NCBI GenBank assembly: GCA_016278615.1
Contig: JADQBM010000005.1
Span: 1-64,000 of the forward strand
Reading direction: 5' to 3'
DNA length: 64,000 nt
Origin: Clostridia bacterium
GTDB lineage: Bacteria > Bacillota > Clostridia > Peptostreptococcales > JAAYPU01
The first letter of the stretch is position 1, and each line of letters begins with the position of its first letter. Of the stretch, positions 40,533 to 50,309 are shown in pieces. Below the pieces are notes generated by a model that worked only from the letters and a program-made list of their open reading frames with translations, made no database searches and had not been told where the DNA came from. The position numbers and the translations under genes are program-made.

Positions 40533-41123
40533 TCAACTTTTCATTTGAAAAACTTTAATAAGCCGCTTGAAGTAATTTATCGTTGCGTCTTCAATATCAT
40601 ATTCTCCTTCATGGAGGCACCAATCAAACACGATACCTCTAGCGGCTATAAGCATATCATTACAAATCTCTTCCGCTGACATATCTTTAATGAGTTGATT
40701 TTTTTCCTGTCCTTCTCTTATGATTTCAGATAAAAGATTAATCATATACCTGTCTTTCACGATGAAAAGCTTGTTCTTTGTATTATAGAGCTGTTTTGTA
40801 GTATCCGTTCCGTTGAATTTGCAATATTTTGCATAATAATCGAAAAATAAGATGATCTGTTCTGAGATATTTTCATTTGTTAATTTATCCCGAACTTCAT
40901 TTTTAAAATAGTCATCAAATCTATCAAATACTTCAATCAAAATATCATTTTTTGAATCAAAATAATGATAGAATGCACCAACTGATACACCAGCTTTTTT
41001 ACTTATATCTTCAATAGTAATATTATCAAAGCCTTTTTTTTCCATTAAATCAATAGCTATTTTATATATTTTATTTCTTGTCTTAATTGCTTGTGCTTGT
41101 CTTGAAGTTAGTTTTTGATTCAA
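40533..41123 (-). CDS. TetR-family regulator
   Basis: IYKIAIDLMEKKGFDNITIEDISKKAGVSVGAFYHYFDSKNDIL. Confidence 0.95.
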   Translation of the reverse strand: MNQKLTSRQAQAIKTRNKIYKIAIDLMEKKGFDNITIEDISKKAGVSVGAFYHYFDSKNDILIEVFDRFDDYFKNEVRDKLTNENISEQIILFFDYYAKYCKFNGTDTTKQLYNTKNKLFIVKDRYMINLLSEIIREGQEKNQLIKDMSAEEICNDMLIAARGIVFDWCLHEGEYDIEDATINYFKRLIKVFQMKS

Positions 41124-41278
41124 TAGCGCTCACCTTCCCAGAATTTACTTACTACTTGATAATGTATTTTATTATGATAATGTATCTCATTTGTAATGTC
41201 AAACAATTTTTTTATAATTGTAAGAAAAGACTGAATATTGCAAAAAAATTACTTTACAAAATTTAAATAATAGAATAT

Positions 41279-41294
41279 ACTGAACATATTCAGT
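41279..41294. promoter_or_regulatory. Candidate TetR operator, ACTGAACATATTCAGT
   Basis: Near-perfect 16 bp palindrome in the divergent TetR / FAD-oxidase intergenic region. Confidence 0.6.
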
Positions 41295-41380
41295 GAATCA
41301 ATACTGTCAAAATATTTAAAATCTTTTCTACTTGTCAATCAATTTTCATCTCTATCTAATACAAAAAAGGAGGTTTAAAC

Positions 41381-42844
41381 ATGAAAGAAAAATTAATTGA
41401 AATTGTCGGAAAAGAAAATTTTTCAGACAATGCAGAAATTCTTGAATCTTTTTCTAAAGATCAGAGTTTTGCAAGTCCCATGAAACCATGGTTTGTCGTT
41501 AAACCTGCCAATTCTGCACAGGTTCAGGAATTGGTAAAATGGGCGAACGAAACAAGAACACCTCTTATCCCAGTAAGCTCCGGTGCACCGCACTGCAAAG
41601 GGGATACAGTCCCAAGTGTGCCTCAATCAGTTATAGTTGATTTGAGTGGAATGAACAAAATTATTAACATAAGCCGTCAACAAAGAATGGCTGTTGTTGA
41701 GCCTGGAGTAACTTATGGGCAACTTCAAGCTGCTTTGGCAAAAGAAGGTTTAACTCTTTCCACTTCACTAGCACCAAGAGCAAACAAATCTGTATTAACA
41801 AGTGTTTTAGAAATGGAACCAAGGCTTAACTGTATACATCAGTTTAACTATACCGAGCCATTAAGATGCTGTGAGGTTACTTGGGGAGACGGAAATCAAT
41901 TGTTTACCGGAGAAGCTGGTAATGGACCAAAAGATATACAAAAACAACTTGATGCTGAGAAATTCCAAGTTCTTTCCAATGGTCCAAATATGATGGACTT
42001 ATTAAGAATGGTAATTCAAGCACAAGGCAGCATGGGTATTGTGACTTGGGTATCATTAAAATGTGAGCTGATTCCAAGCATTAAAAAAATGTATTTAGTA
42101 CCAGCTAAAAAATCAGTTGATTTAGAAGACTTTGTTTATAAAGTTATTAGAGTAAGATATAGTGATAAACTTTATGTTATGAATAAAGCATATCTTGCTA
42201 ATCTACTTGGTGAAACTTCAGAAAAAGTAGTTGAGCTAAAAAAAGAATTGCCAAATTGGGTGGCTGCTGTTGGTATATCAGGAGATAGCTTATTACCTGA
42301 ACTAAAAGTAAGTAGTCAAGAGGCAGATATTGCAGAATTTGCGAAAGAATGTGGTGTACATTTTCTATCAAAAGTACCTGGAGCAACAGGAGAAGAAGTG
42401 TTATCAAAATCAATTAATCCATCAAGTGAAAAATATTGGAAACAAACTTATAAAGGTGCATTCCAAGATATTTTCTTTATTACAACTCTTGATAAAACTT
42501 CCAAATTTATTGAAGCAATGTATGAATTAGCAATTGAAGAAGGATATTCAACAGAAGATATTGGGGTGTATATACAACCTCAGCATATGGGTACATCTGT
42601 TCATTTAGAATTCAGCTTACCTTACAATCCAGAGGATTCAAAAGAGGTAAAAAAAGCTAAAGAACTCTATACTAAAGCAAGCAAAAAAATGTCACTATTA
42701 GGTGGATATTATGCAAGACCATATGATATCTGGGCTAATATTCAACTTAATAAAGATGCTCAATCATATAGCATTCAAAAGCAATTAAAAAATATTTTTG
42801 ATCCTAATAACATCATGAATACAGGCAAACTTACTATAAAATAA
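41381..42844 (+). CDS. FAD-binding oxidoreductase (GlcD-like)
   Basis: PWFVVKPANSAQVQELVKWANETRTPLIPVSSGAPH; C-terminal IFDPNNIMNTGKL. Confidence 0.88.
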   Translation: MKEKLIEIVGKENFSDNAEILESFSKDQSFASPMKPWFVVKPANSAQVQELVKWANETRTPLIPVSSGAPHCKGDTVPSVPQSVIVDLSGMNKIINISRQQRMAVVEPGVTYGQLQAALAKEGLTLSTSLAPRANKSVLTSVLEMEPRLNCIHQFNYTEPLRCCEVTWGDGNQLFTGEAGNGPKDIQKQLDAEKFQVLSNGPNMMDLLRMVIQAQGSMGIVTWVSLKCELIPSIKKMYLVPAKKSVDLEDFVYKVIRVRYSDKLYVMNKAYLANLLGETSEKVVELKKELPNWVAAVGISGDSLLPELKVSSQEADIAEFAKECGVHFLSKVPGATGEEVLSKSINPSSEKYWKQTYKGAFQDIFFITTLDKTSKFIEAMYELAIEEGYSTEDIGVYIQPQHMGTSVHLEFSLPYNPEDSKEVKKAKELYTKASKKMSLLGGYYARPYDIWANIQLNKDAQSYSIQKQLKNIFDPNNIMNTGKLTIK

Positions 42845-42869
42845 AAATAAGATAAAGGAGGATTTGAGG

Positions 42870-44159
42870 ATGGCATTAAACGATTTCAGACCTATGATGG
42901 AACGATGTAGTAGTTGTACTAACTGCAAATTTATTCCATTTGACAAAATAAAAAGCATGAGATTTGCAGATAACTGCCCAAGTATCGGATATTATAATTT
43001 CAATACTTATTCTGCTCGTGGGCGCTTCCAATTAGCGCAAAGTATACTTGACGGCAGAACAGATCTTAATGAAACTGTTACAGAAACGATTCATTCATGT
43101 ACTTCTTGTGGTGCATGTGATGTAGCGTGTAAAGTCTGTCGATACAACCTTGAAGTACTTGATCATAATATTGAGCTAAAAGCATATGCAGTAGAAAATG
43201 GAAAAGTATTAGAAGGACAAAAACCTGTTATTGAAAACCTTAAAAAGGAACGTACTATGATTCCTGGAACAAAAAAAGCAAATCGTATAGATTGGGCGAA
43301 AGATCTAAATCTTAAGGATCTATTCAAAGAAAAAGCAGAAGTTGCTTTCTTTGCCGGCTGTAAATACAGTTATGATGAAAAACTTCAAAAAATAGCACAA
43401 AATGCAGTTAAACTACTGCAAAGTGCAGGAGTAGATTTAGGATATCTTGGTGCTGCAGATAATTGCTGTGCTGGACGTGCAAAGCAAATGGGATTCTTTG
43501 AAGAATTTGATAACAGTGCCAATAACAATATCAAAGCTTTCCAAAATGCTGGTGTAAAAACAATTGTAACGCCATGTTCAGATTGTTATCATGCTTTTAA
43601 ACGCCAATATGCCAAGTTAGGATTAGATGTAGAAGTGCTTCATATAGTTGAGTACGTTGACAAATTAATCCAAGAAGGCAAAATTGAGTTAACAAAATCT
43701 GTACCTATGACAGTGACATACCACGATCCATGTCATCTGGGAAGGCTCAGTGAAGATTACACGCCATGGGAAGGTAAAGAAAAGAAAATCTTTAATCAAA
43801 TTCATACTTGGGAACCAAAAAGACCAAGATATAACGGAGCTTACGGAGTTTATGATGCTCCAAGAAATATATTAGAAGCTATCCCAGGAGTAGAACTTGT
43901 TGAAATGGAAAGAATTCGTGAATACTCATGGTGTTGTGGTGCAGGTGGTGGATGTAACGAATCGAATCCTGAGTTTTCTCAATGGACTGCAGGCGAAAGA
44001 GTAACTGAAGCAAATGCAACAGGTGCAGATGCCATGATAACTGCTTGTCCATGGTGCAAGGATAACTTTTTGAATGCTGTTGATGAAAATGGTAATAAGA
44101 TTGAAGTCTTAGATATCATTGAACTGGTACAGCAAGCAATGAGAGAGGAGGTCAAATAA
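42870..44159 (+). CDS. GlcF/HdrD-like (Fe-S)-binding protein with CCG domains
   Basis: CTSCGACDVACKVC, YHDPCHLGR and WCCGAGGG motifs. Confidence 0.88.
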   Translation: MALNDFRPMMERCSSCTNCKFIPFDKIKSMRFADNCPSIGYYNFNTYSARGRFQLAQSILDGRTDLNETVTETIHSCTSCGACDVACKVCRYNLEVLDHNIELKAYAVENGKVLEGQKPVIENLKKERTMIPGTKKANRIDWAKDLNLKDLFKEKAEVAFFAGCKYSYDEKLQKIAQNAVKLLQSAGVDLGYLGAADNCCAGRAKQMGFFEEFDNSANNNIKAFQNAGVKTIVTPCSDCYHAFKRQYAKLGLDVEVLHIVEYVDKLIQEGKIELTKSVPMTVTYHDPCHLGRLSEDYTPWEGKEKKIFNQIHTWEPKRPRYNGAYGVYDAPRNILEAIPGVELVEMERIREYSWCCGAGGGCNESNPEFSQWTAGERVTEANATGADAMITACPWCKDNFLNAVDENGNKIEVLDIIELVQQAMREEVK

Positions 44160-45820
44160 TGGCTTTATCAAGGGAAATATACCAGGCACTTGAAGATATA
44201 GTAGGAAAAAGAAATATTTCTGAGGATATAGGAGTATGTGAAACTTATAGATCGATTCCTTCTCAAAGTTCAGCACACTATGGTCCGTCAGAACATTGGA
44301 CACCACTTCCACAGGCTGTAATTATGCCAGGAAGTACAGAAGAAGTCCAGAATATCGTAAGAATTTGTAATAAATATGGTATAGAGTTTAAAGCATCAAC
44401 TACTTTCTGGGCAACTATGGGTTATATCGGTTCTGATTATGGGATTCAGCTTGACATGAGAAGAATGAAAAGCATTGAGATCGATGTTAAAAATATGACG
44501 GCAATTATTGAGCCATTTGCTATTGCAGCAACTGTCCAGGCAGAAACAATGAAAGTTGGATTAAATCTAAATATCCCTGGTGTAGGATGCAGTAGTTCTA
44601 CTTTAGCAAGTACTGCCGGATGGGCAGGTTTTGGTCCAGCATCCATATTTATGGGAGCGAATCCAGAGAACTTGCTTGGTTCAGAATGGATTCTTCCAAA
44701 TGGAGAAGTGTTAAGAACCGGTTCAATTGGTTCTGGTGATGGTTGGTTCTGTGGAGAAGGTCCTGGACCAAGTACAAGAGGAATACTTAGAGGTATTTTT
44801 GGACCTGCTGGATCAATGGGTGTCTGTACTAAAATGGCTATAAGACTTCATCCATGGCCAGGTCCTTCAGATTTCCCAACAAGAGGCACAATACCTGCCT
44901 ATAAGGCTGATATGGGAGATAATTTAAAGTGTTATACCCTTTGCTTCCCTGATTGGCAATCTTGGGCACGAAGTGTACAATATTTTCATGAAAGCGATAT
45001 ACTTTATATAGGACATAGACAATTTAGTATGTTTGGCAGAAATTTTAAAGCAGCAATGTTACGAATAATTACAGATCCAGATAAGCAACTTGGTGACTTA
45101 CCAGCTTTATTAGAAGATGAAGAAATTAAGAAACAAAATGATAGTATGAAGTTGGATTATCAAGTAGTTATTGCAGGGATGACAGAAAGAGATATGGCAT
45201 ATAAAGAAAAAGCACTGGATGAAATACTTTCACAAACAGGTGGCTGGAAGAACGAAATGATGCTTGAAAAAGATATGCATGATTTCGCACTATTGTATCT
45301 ATTAAGATTAGGTCATAAAAATCTTAATTATGTTATGTGTGGTGCTTATGAAGGGACATTTGGTTTATCCGGTAACGTATGGAAAACAATTCAAGTGGTT
45401 GAAGATGCGGTTAAAATTAAAAGAGATTGGGAAACGAATTATGATCACATTGCTGCTACTGGTGGAGACTCTGCAATGGGTGGTACATCAGCAATTGGTG
45501 GTGGCGGCATGACCGGTTGGGAATTCTTCACTAACTTTGATGCATATGATAAAGAATCTGTTAGGGGAACATGTAAATTTATGGATGGTAATCAAGAATT
45601 CCATAATAAGCATGGTTTCGGTCCTGATTTCTGTAGATGGAATGCAGACGTAAGACATATGAATGGATATAACTATACTCAAGAAGAACATGATGAAATA
45701 TTCAAAAATGCACCTCAACCTGCAGTTTATGCTTATCAATATAAAATAAGAGAAGTTGTAAATCCTAACAATTTATGTGGAAGCTACCTTAGAACATTGA
45801 CACCAAGCAAAATGAAATAA
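44159..45820 (+). CDS. FAD-binding oxidoreductase, VAO-like
   Basis: [35 protein letters not shown]-binding_4 pattern; C-terminal [12 protein letters not shown] overlaps the upstream stop. Confidence 0.85.
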   Translation: MALSREIYQALEDIVGKRNISEDIGVCETYRSIPSQSSAHYGPSEHWTPLPQAVIMPGSTEEVQNIVRICNKYGIEFKASTTFWATMGYIGSDYGIQLDMRRMKSIEIDVKNMTAIIEPFAIAATVQAETMKVGLNLNIPGVGCSSSTLASTAGWAGFGPASIFMGANPENLLGSEWILPNGEVLRTGSIGSGDGWFCGEGPGPSTRGILRGIFGPAGSMGVCTKMAIRLHPWPGPSDFPTRGTIPAYKADMGDNLKCYTLCFPDWQSWARSVQYFHESDILYIGHRQFSMFGRNFKAAMLRIITDPDKQLGDLPALLEDEEIKKQNDSMKLDYQVVIAGMTERDMAYKEKALDEILSQTGGWKNEMMLEKDMHDFALLYLLRLGHKNLNYVMCGAYEGTFGLSGNVWKTIQVVEDAVKIKRDWETNYDHIAATGGDSAMGGTSAIGGGGMTGWEFFTNFDAYDKESVRGTCKFMDGNQEFHNKHGFGPDFCRWNADVRHMNGYNYTQEEHDEIFKNAPQPAVYAYQYKIREVVNPNNLCGSYLRTLTPSKMK

Positions 45821-45837
45821 CTCTTTTACTACAGCCT

Positions 45838-45868
45838 AAACGATCTGTCATTGACAGGTCGTTTACTG
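45838..45868 (+). terminator. Rho-independent terminator
   Basis: AAACGATCTGTCattGACAGGTCGTTT. Confidence 0.7.
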
Positions 45869-45966
45869 TAATAAAGCGGGGGAGAAGTGCTAGAATACTA
45901 AATAAGATGAAAAAATTATTAGTAGGGTCATTTCGATGTCAATTCTATGAAGTTAAGGGGAACATA

Positions 45967-46803
45967 ATGATGTTTAGTGAAATTTCGGAAAATGAGATTT
46001 TAAATTCTTTCAGTAATCTATTAACCTATCTTCCACATTTTTTTGAAGAGGATGTATCCTTTGCGGTTACCGACAGAGAAAAATTTCTCATACAGCAAAA
46101 TGGAAAGGATCTTATTTTAAATACAAAACAGGGAGACCCTATACCTGAAGGTGGAGGCGTATTTGCAGCATTGAGGACAGGAATAGCTCAGGTTAAGAAT
46201 GTCCCTAAAGAAGTATATGGTATTCCTTTCAGATCCTATGCAATACCATTGAGAGAGGGAAACAATGTTGTAGGTGTTGTTGTTCTTGCAAAAAGTTTTC
46301 AAAAAAAGAATGAGGTCATTTCTATAACACAAAACATTTCTACGGCTGTGCAGCAGATCACAGCGGCTATTAATGACCTTGTTTTTGGCGTTCAGAAGCT
46401 CAATGAGATGAACACAACTTTGTTGTGTAGCACCCAAGATACCAATGATAAAGTAAAAGGAACAGGTGAGATTATCAAGTTCATCAAAGATATAGCGGTT
46501 CAAACAAACCTTTTAGGCGTCAATGCCTCCATTGAATCGGCCAGAGCGGGTGAAAGCGGTAAGGGATTTAAAGTTGTAGCACTGGAGATCGGTAAATTAT
46601 CCAATTCATCAAGTGATTCTATAAAGAAAATTGATGCTGTTTTAAACAACATAAGGTTATCTGTTAATACCATTAATGACCAGTTGTCTGAATCTACAGC
46701 TATTTTCCAAAATCAGGCTGCTGATTTGGAGGAGATAGCAGCGGCCATTCAAGAATTGAATACAACTTCACAGATGTTGGAGAAGTTATCTGAAAAGCTG
46801 TAG
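45967..46803 (+). CDS. Short soluble MCP-like sensor
   Basis: N-terminal sensor ([20 protein letters not shown]...) and short MCP core [35 protein letters not shown]. Confidence 0.85.
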   Translation: MMFSEISENEILNSFSNLLTYLPHFFEEDVSFAVTDREKFLIQQNGKDLILNTKQGDPIPEGGGVFAALRTGIAQVKNVPKEVYGIPFRSYAIPLREGNNVVGVVVLAKSFQKKNEVISITQNISTAVQQITAAINDLVFGVQKLNEMNTTLLCSTQDTNDKVKGTGEIIKFIKDIAVQTNLLGVNASIESARAGESGKGFKVVALEIGKLSNSSSDSIKKIDAVLNNIRLSVNTINDQLSESTAIFQNQAADLEEIAAAIQELNTTSQMLEKLSEKL

Positions 46804-46810
46804 TATATTT

Positions 46811-46870
46811 GGGGACGGTGACTTTTGACACATAAGATTGGTGGTGTTTGTGCCGAAAGTCACCGTCCCC
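46811..46870. repeat. REP-like inverted repeat, copy 1
   Basis: GGGGACGGTGACTTTTGACACA ... TGTGCCGAAAGTCACCGTCCCC, 20/22 arm match. Confidence 0.92.
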
Positions 46871-46902
46871 ATTTGAATTCTGATAAAAAAGGAGAGAAGG
46901 AT

Positions 46903-47535
46903 ATGGTTATATTGCAGGAAATAAGTGAGTATTTACAGCAAGGAAGAGCGCCTAATGTAAAAGAACTTGTGCAGCAGGCATTGAAAGATGGGATTGAGCC
47001 AAAGGTCATTCTTGAGGAGGGTATGCTACAGGGTATGGACATTATAGGGGGTAAATTCAAGAGAAATGAGGTTTTTGTTCCTGAGGTCCTCATTGCTGCC
47101 CGAGCAATGAATGCAGGTGTAGAGATACTAAAGCCCTATTTAGTTTCATCCGGTGTTGAACCAAAGGGAACAGTTGTAATAGGAACGGTAATGGGTGATC
47201 TCCATGATATTGGAAAGAACCTCGTTAAAATAATGATTGAAGGCAAAGGTTTTAATGTTATAGATTTAGGTGTGGATGTCTCATCGGAAAAATTTGCAGA
47301 GGCTGCTATAGAGCACAATGCGGATATTGTATGCTGTTCAGCATTATTAACAACTACCATGAATGAAATGAAAAATGTAGTTGTTATGTTGGAAGAAAAA
47401 GGACTGCGGGATAAGCTGATAATAATGGTAGGGGGAGCCCCTGTCACACAGACATTTTGTGATTCTATTGGAGCAGATTGCTATACACAGGACGCAGCGT
47501 CGGCAGCAGAAGCAGCTTCAGCATTTTGTTCTTAA
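46903..47535 (+). CDS. Corrinoid (B12-binding) methyltransferase protein, MtbC/MttC-like
   Basis: GTVMGDLHDIGKNLVKIMIEGKGFNVIDLGVDV (DxHxxG cobalamin motif) and GGAPVT. RBS AGGAGAGAAGG. Confidence 0.93.
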   Translation: MVILQEISEYLQQGRAPNVKELVQQALKDGIEPKVILEEGMLQGMDIIGGKFKRNEVFVPEVLIAARAMNAGVEILKPYLVSSGVEPKGTVVIGTVMGDLHDIGKNLVKIMIEGKGFNVIDLGVDVSSEKFAEAAIEHNADIVCCSALLTTTMNEMKNVVVMLEEKGLRDKLIIMVGGAPVTQTFCDSIGADCYTQDAASAAEAASAFCS

Positions 47536-47592
47536 GGATGAGAGAAATCTGTCTTATCTTTCTATAGATAGTATTATAATGGAGGTGATTTA

Positions 47593-48591
47593 ATGAACAA
47601 GAAAGAAAATTGGATAAGACTTATCAAAAATGACAATCCGGGTTGGATTGGTACACCTTGGGAACCTTTCAAAGGTTACTTTTTTGGCGATGTTTTCGTG
47701 TTGGGTCCCATTCAAGCCGCAGCGGGAGGAAAACGTATCGAAGACGTTCCGTACAAGGATGGCTGGGGAACAACCTGGATGTTTAAAAAAGGAGATCCGG
47801 GGGCAACTCCATACATAACTGAGGAAAATAAAGTTCTTAAGGATATAACCAAATGGAAAGAAACTGTTGTTTTCCCTGCACTGGACGGCTTTGACTGGAC
47901 GACCGTCAAGGAGTTTGTGGATTTGGTCGACCGCAGTGAATATATGGTTATGCCCTTCATTCCGGGTGGACTGTTTGAACGTTCTCATTTCCTTATGGGC
48001 TTTGAAGATGCACTTTGTAACTATATGGTAGAACCTGAAATCATGTATGAGCTGACCGGAGCTATCGCCGACTGGAAGATCGGCCAGCTTGAGAGGGTGA
48101 TAAAATATTTGAAGCCGGATGTCATCCACTTCCATGATGACTGGGGAGACAAGAGCAATGTGTTCCTGCCGCCTGATTTATGGCGTAAAATTATCAAGCC
48201 GCATCATAAGCGCATCGTTGACGTTGTTAAATCTAACGGTGTCTTGTTTATGCATCACTCCGATACCATCTGTGAACCGATTGTTGAGGATATGGCTGAA
48301 ATAGGAATTGACATCTGGCAGGGTGCGATCCCGCAGAATGACATAGTAGCCATCCAAAAAAGGCTGAATGGACGAATGGCCATAATGGGCGGAATTGATG
48401 CCCAGGTTATCGATTGGCCCGAAGCAGATGAAGAAACCATTCGGATAGAAGTCCGCCGCTGTATTGACACCTATTGTCCTCAAGGCTGTTTTATCCCCTG
48501 TATTCCGAATATATTACCTATTTATCCGGAAGTTAGAAGGATCTATGAGGATGAGCTGATTAATTACGGTAAGGATTTCTTCAAACGCTGA
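47593..48591 (+). CDS. Uroporphyrinogen decarboxylase-family (MtaA/CmuA/MtoB-type) methyltransferase
   Basis: UroD-type barrel: DVIHFHDDWG, GVLFMHHSDTICEPIVEDMAEIGIDIWQGAIPQNDI, AIMGGIDAQ. Confidence 0.85.
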   Translation: MNKKENWIRLIKNDNPGWIGTPWEPFKGYFFGDVFVLGPIQAAAGGKRIEDVPYKDGWGTTWMFKKGDPGATPYITEENKVLKDITKWKETVVFPALDGFDWTTVKEFVDLVDRSEYMVMPFIPGGLFERSHFLMGFEDALCNYMVEPEIMYELTGAIADWKIGQLERVIKYLKPDVIHFHDDWGDKSNVFLPPDLWRKIIKPHHKRIVDVVKSNGVLFMHHSDTICEPIVEDMAEIGIDIWQGAIPQNDIVAIQKRLNGRMAIMGGIDAQVIDWPEADEETIRIEVRRCIDTYCPQGCFIPCIPNILPIYPEVRRIYEDELINYGKDFFKR

Positions 48592-48616
48592 ATTAAAACT
48601 AGAGATAGTCGGGACA

Positions 48617-48748
48617 GAGAGGTTAGAGGTTTTTCAATTGATAATGGAAAATTGACAATTGAAAATTAAAGGAGTATAGAGTATGGTTTAAGAATTAGGA
48701 TTTAGAATTTATGATTGAATGTAGAAATCTGCTTAGCAAATTTCATTT
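48617..48748 (+). repeat. Intergenic repeat family 2, copy
   Basis: Matches 24711-24855 in order and sequence. Confidence 0.8.
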
Positions 48749-48764
48749 AAGTGTTTGAGTGTTT

Positions 48765-48815
48765 GGGGACGGTGACTTTTGGTACATAATCTATGTGCCA
48801 AAAGTCACCGTCCCC
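48765..48815. repeat. REP-like inverted repeat, copy 2
   Basis: GGGGACGGTGACTTTTGGTACATA-atc-TATGTGCCAAAAGTCACCGTCCCC, 23/24 arm match. Confidence 0.95.
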
Positions 48816-48829
48816 ATTTGAGTTTTCAA

Positions 48830-48976
48830 ACAACTGAATTTGAGAATGGAATCAATATAACCATAAGCGGGGGAATTAGTGAATTTAATAATAATTCTGC
48901 AGAGGATATGATTCATAGAGCCGATAAAAATCTCTATAGAGCTAAGGTTAATGGAAAAAATAGGTTCGAAATATGA
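48830..48976 (+). pseudogene. C-terminal remnant of a GGDEF (diguanylate cyclase) domain
   Basis: FENGINITISGGISEFNNNSAEDMIHRADKNLYRAKVNGKNRFEI, with the N-terminal part replaced by the REP-like hairpin. Confidence 0.85.
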
Positions 48977-49103
48977 GAACAGGACACAATAAGACTCTAC
49001 TGGTAACTTCCATGTGCAATATCAAAGCTGATGACAATTAGTGTCATCAGCCTCACTTAATTCCTGATGTTCATTTTTATAAACCCTATATTAAATAAAC
49101 TTG

Positions 49104-49691
49104 CTATTCTATAATCTGATTAATATTGCTAATGAAAATAGATAGTAAGGATGGATCAAAGCTTTCCCTTTGATTAATCATAATGGTTAGAGCCTCGTCT
49201 ACTGAATGAGCTGTACGATAGGGTCGATCTTCTGTAAGGGCTGAGAACACATCACATATTGATATGATTCTTGACATAATAGGAATCTCTTCTCCTTTTA
49301 AACCCAAAGGGTATCCTGATCCATCAAATTTTTCATGATGCAACTGAGCAGATACAACAACTTCATTTGGGAATGCCTTAGACCTTAAAATATTATACCC
49401 ATAAAATGTATGCCTTTTCATCTTCGAGAACTCTTCACTGGTTAATATGCTAGGCTTTTCTAAAATTGCTTTATCAATCTTTGTCTTTCCAATATCATGA
49501 AATATACCTGCATTAATCATCAATTCTTCGTCAATCTTATGTGATATTTTTTTTATAAAATTTTTACTATAGATACCTACATTCGTGCAGTGTTTAAATA
49601 GAATAGTATCTAATTCAAAACATTTTTTAAAATCTGTTAAAACTTCATGTTTATTGGTTTGAAACTCAACATAACACGCTAATGATTGCAT
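49104..49691 (-). CDS. HD-GYP domain protein (c-di-GMP phosphodiesterase-like)
   Basis: INAGIFHDIGKTKID, HHEKFDGSGYPLGLKGEEIPIMSRIISICDVFSALTEDRPYR. Confidence 0.92.
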   Translation of the reverse strand: MQSLACYVEFQTNKHEVLTDFKKCFELDTILFKHCTNVGIYSKNFIKKISHKIDEELMINAGIFHDIGKTKIDKAILEKPSILTSEEFSKMKRHTFYGYNILRSKAFPNEVVVSAQLHHEKFDGSGYPLGLKGEEIPIMSRIISICDVFSALTEDRPYRTAHSVDEALTIMINQRESFDPSLLSIFISNINQIIE

Positions 49692-49730
49692 GAAGACACC
49701 TCCAAATCATATGATACTCAATTATGCTCT

Positions 49731-50195
49731 TTATTCTAGGTCCGCTGAAAGATTTAAGTCTATTAACTCATCTTGTGATAAAAGATGACCACTATCTAAG
49801 AGCATAATAATCGTATCTTCAATTCTAGCGATGCCTTGAACATATCTGCCTTTAAAGTCTTGATTAAATCTTGGTGGCTCTGAGATGCTTTCATCATATA
49901 TTGTCATTACTTCGTCTACACGGTCTACGATGAGTCCTACCAGAGTGTCTTTTACATCGACTACAATGGTACAAGTTCGTTCATCATATTCGACCTTTTC
50001 TTTATTAAATCTTGTTCTAACGTCTATTGTAGGTATGATCCTTCCTCTTAAGTTAATCACACCATTTACATAATCGGGCTGCTGGGGAAGCTGTGTAATC
50101 TTTTGTATGCCGATAATCTCTATAACACTTGATATATCTATGCCATAATGTTCTTCGTCAAGAATAAAAGTCAAGTACTGCGTCATGGGTTTCAC
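49731..50195 (-). CDS. cheW: Chemotaxis adaptor CheW
   Basis: YLTFILDEEHYGIDISSVIEIIGIQKITQLPQQPDYVNGVINLRGRIIPTIDVRTRF. Confidence 0.95.
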   Translation of the reverse strand: MKPMTQYLTFILDEEHYGIDISSVIEIIGIQKITQLPQQPDYVNGVINLRGRIIPTIDVRTRFNKEKVEYDERTCTIVVDVKDTLVGLIVDRVDEVMTIYDESISEPPRFNQDFKGRYVQGIARIEDTIIMLLDSGHLLSQDELIDLNLSADLE

Positions 50196-50309
50196 CTCGC
50201 TTGATTTGTTTATAGTTCATGGATTATTATAAGATAGAGAGGCAGGTACTTAAAACCTGCTCTCTCATTTCTAAATACCGGTACTAAACATGTCTATTGT
50301 TAGTTTCCC

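Noticed and set aside
47590-48483. Antisense ORFs over the UroD methyltransferase
   Set aside because: Opposite a clear coding gene; composition and lack of motifs indicate shadow ORFs.
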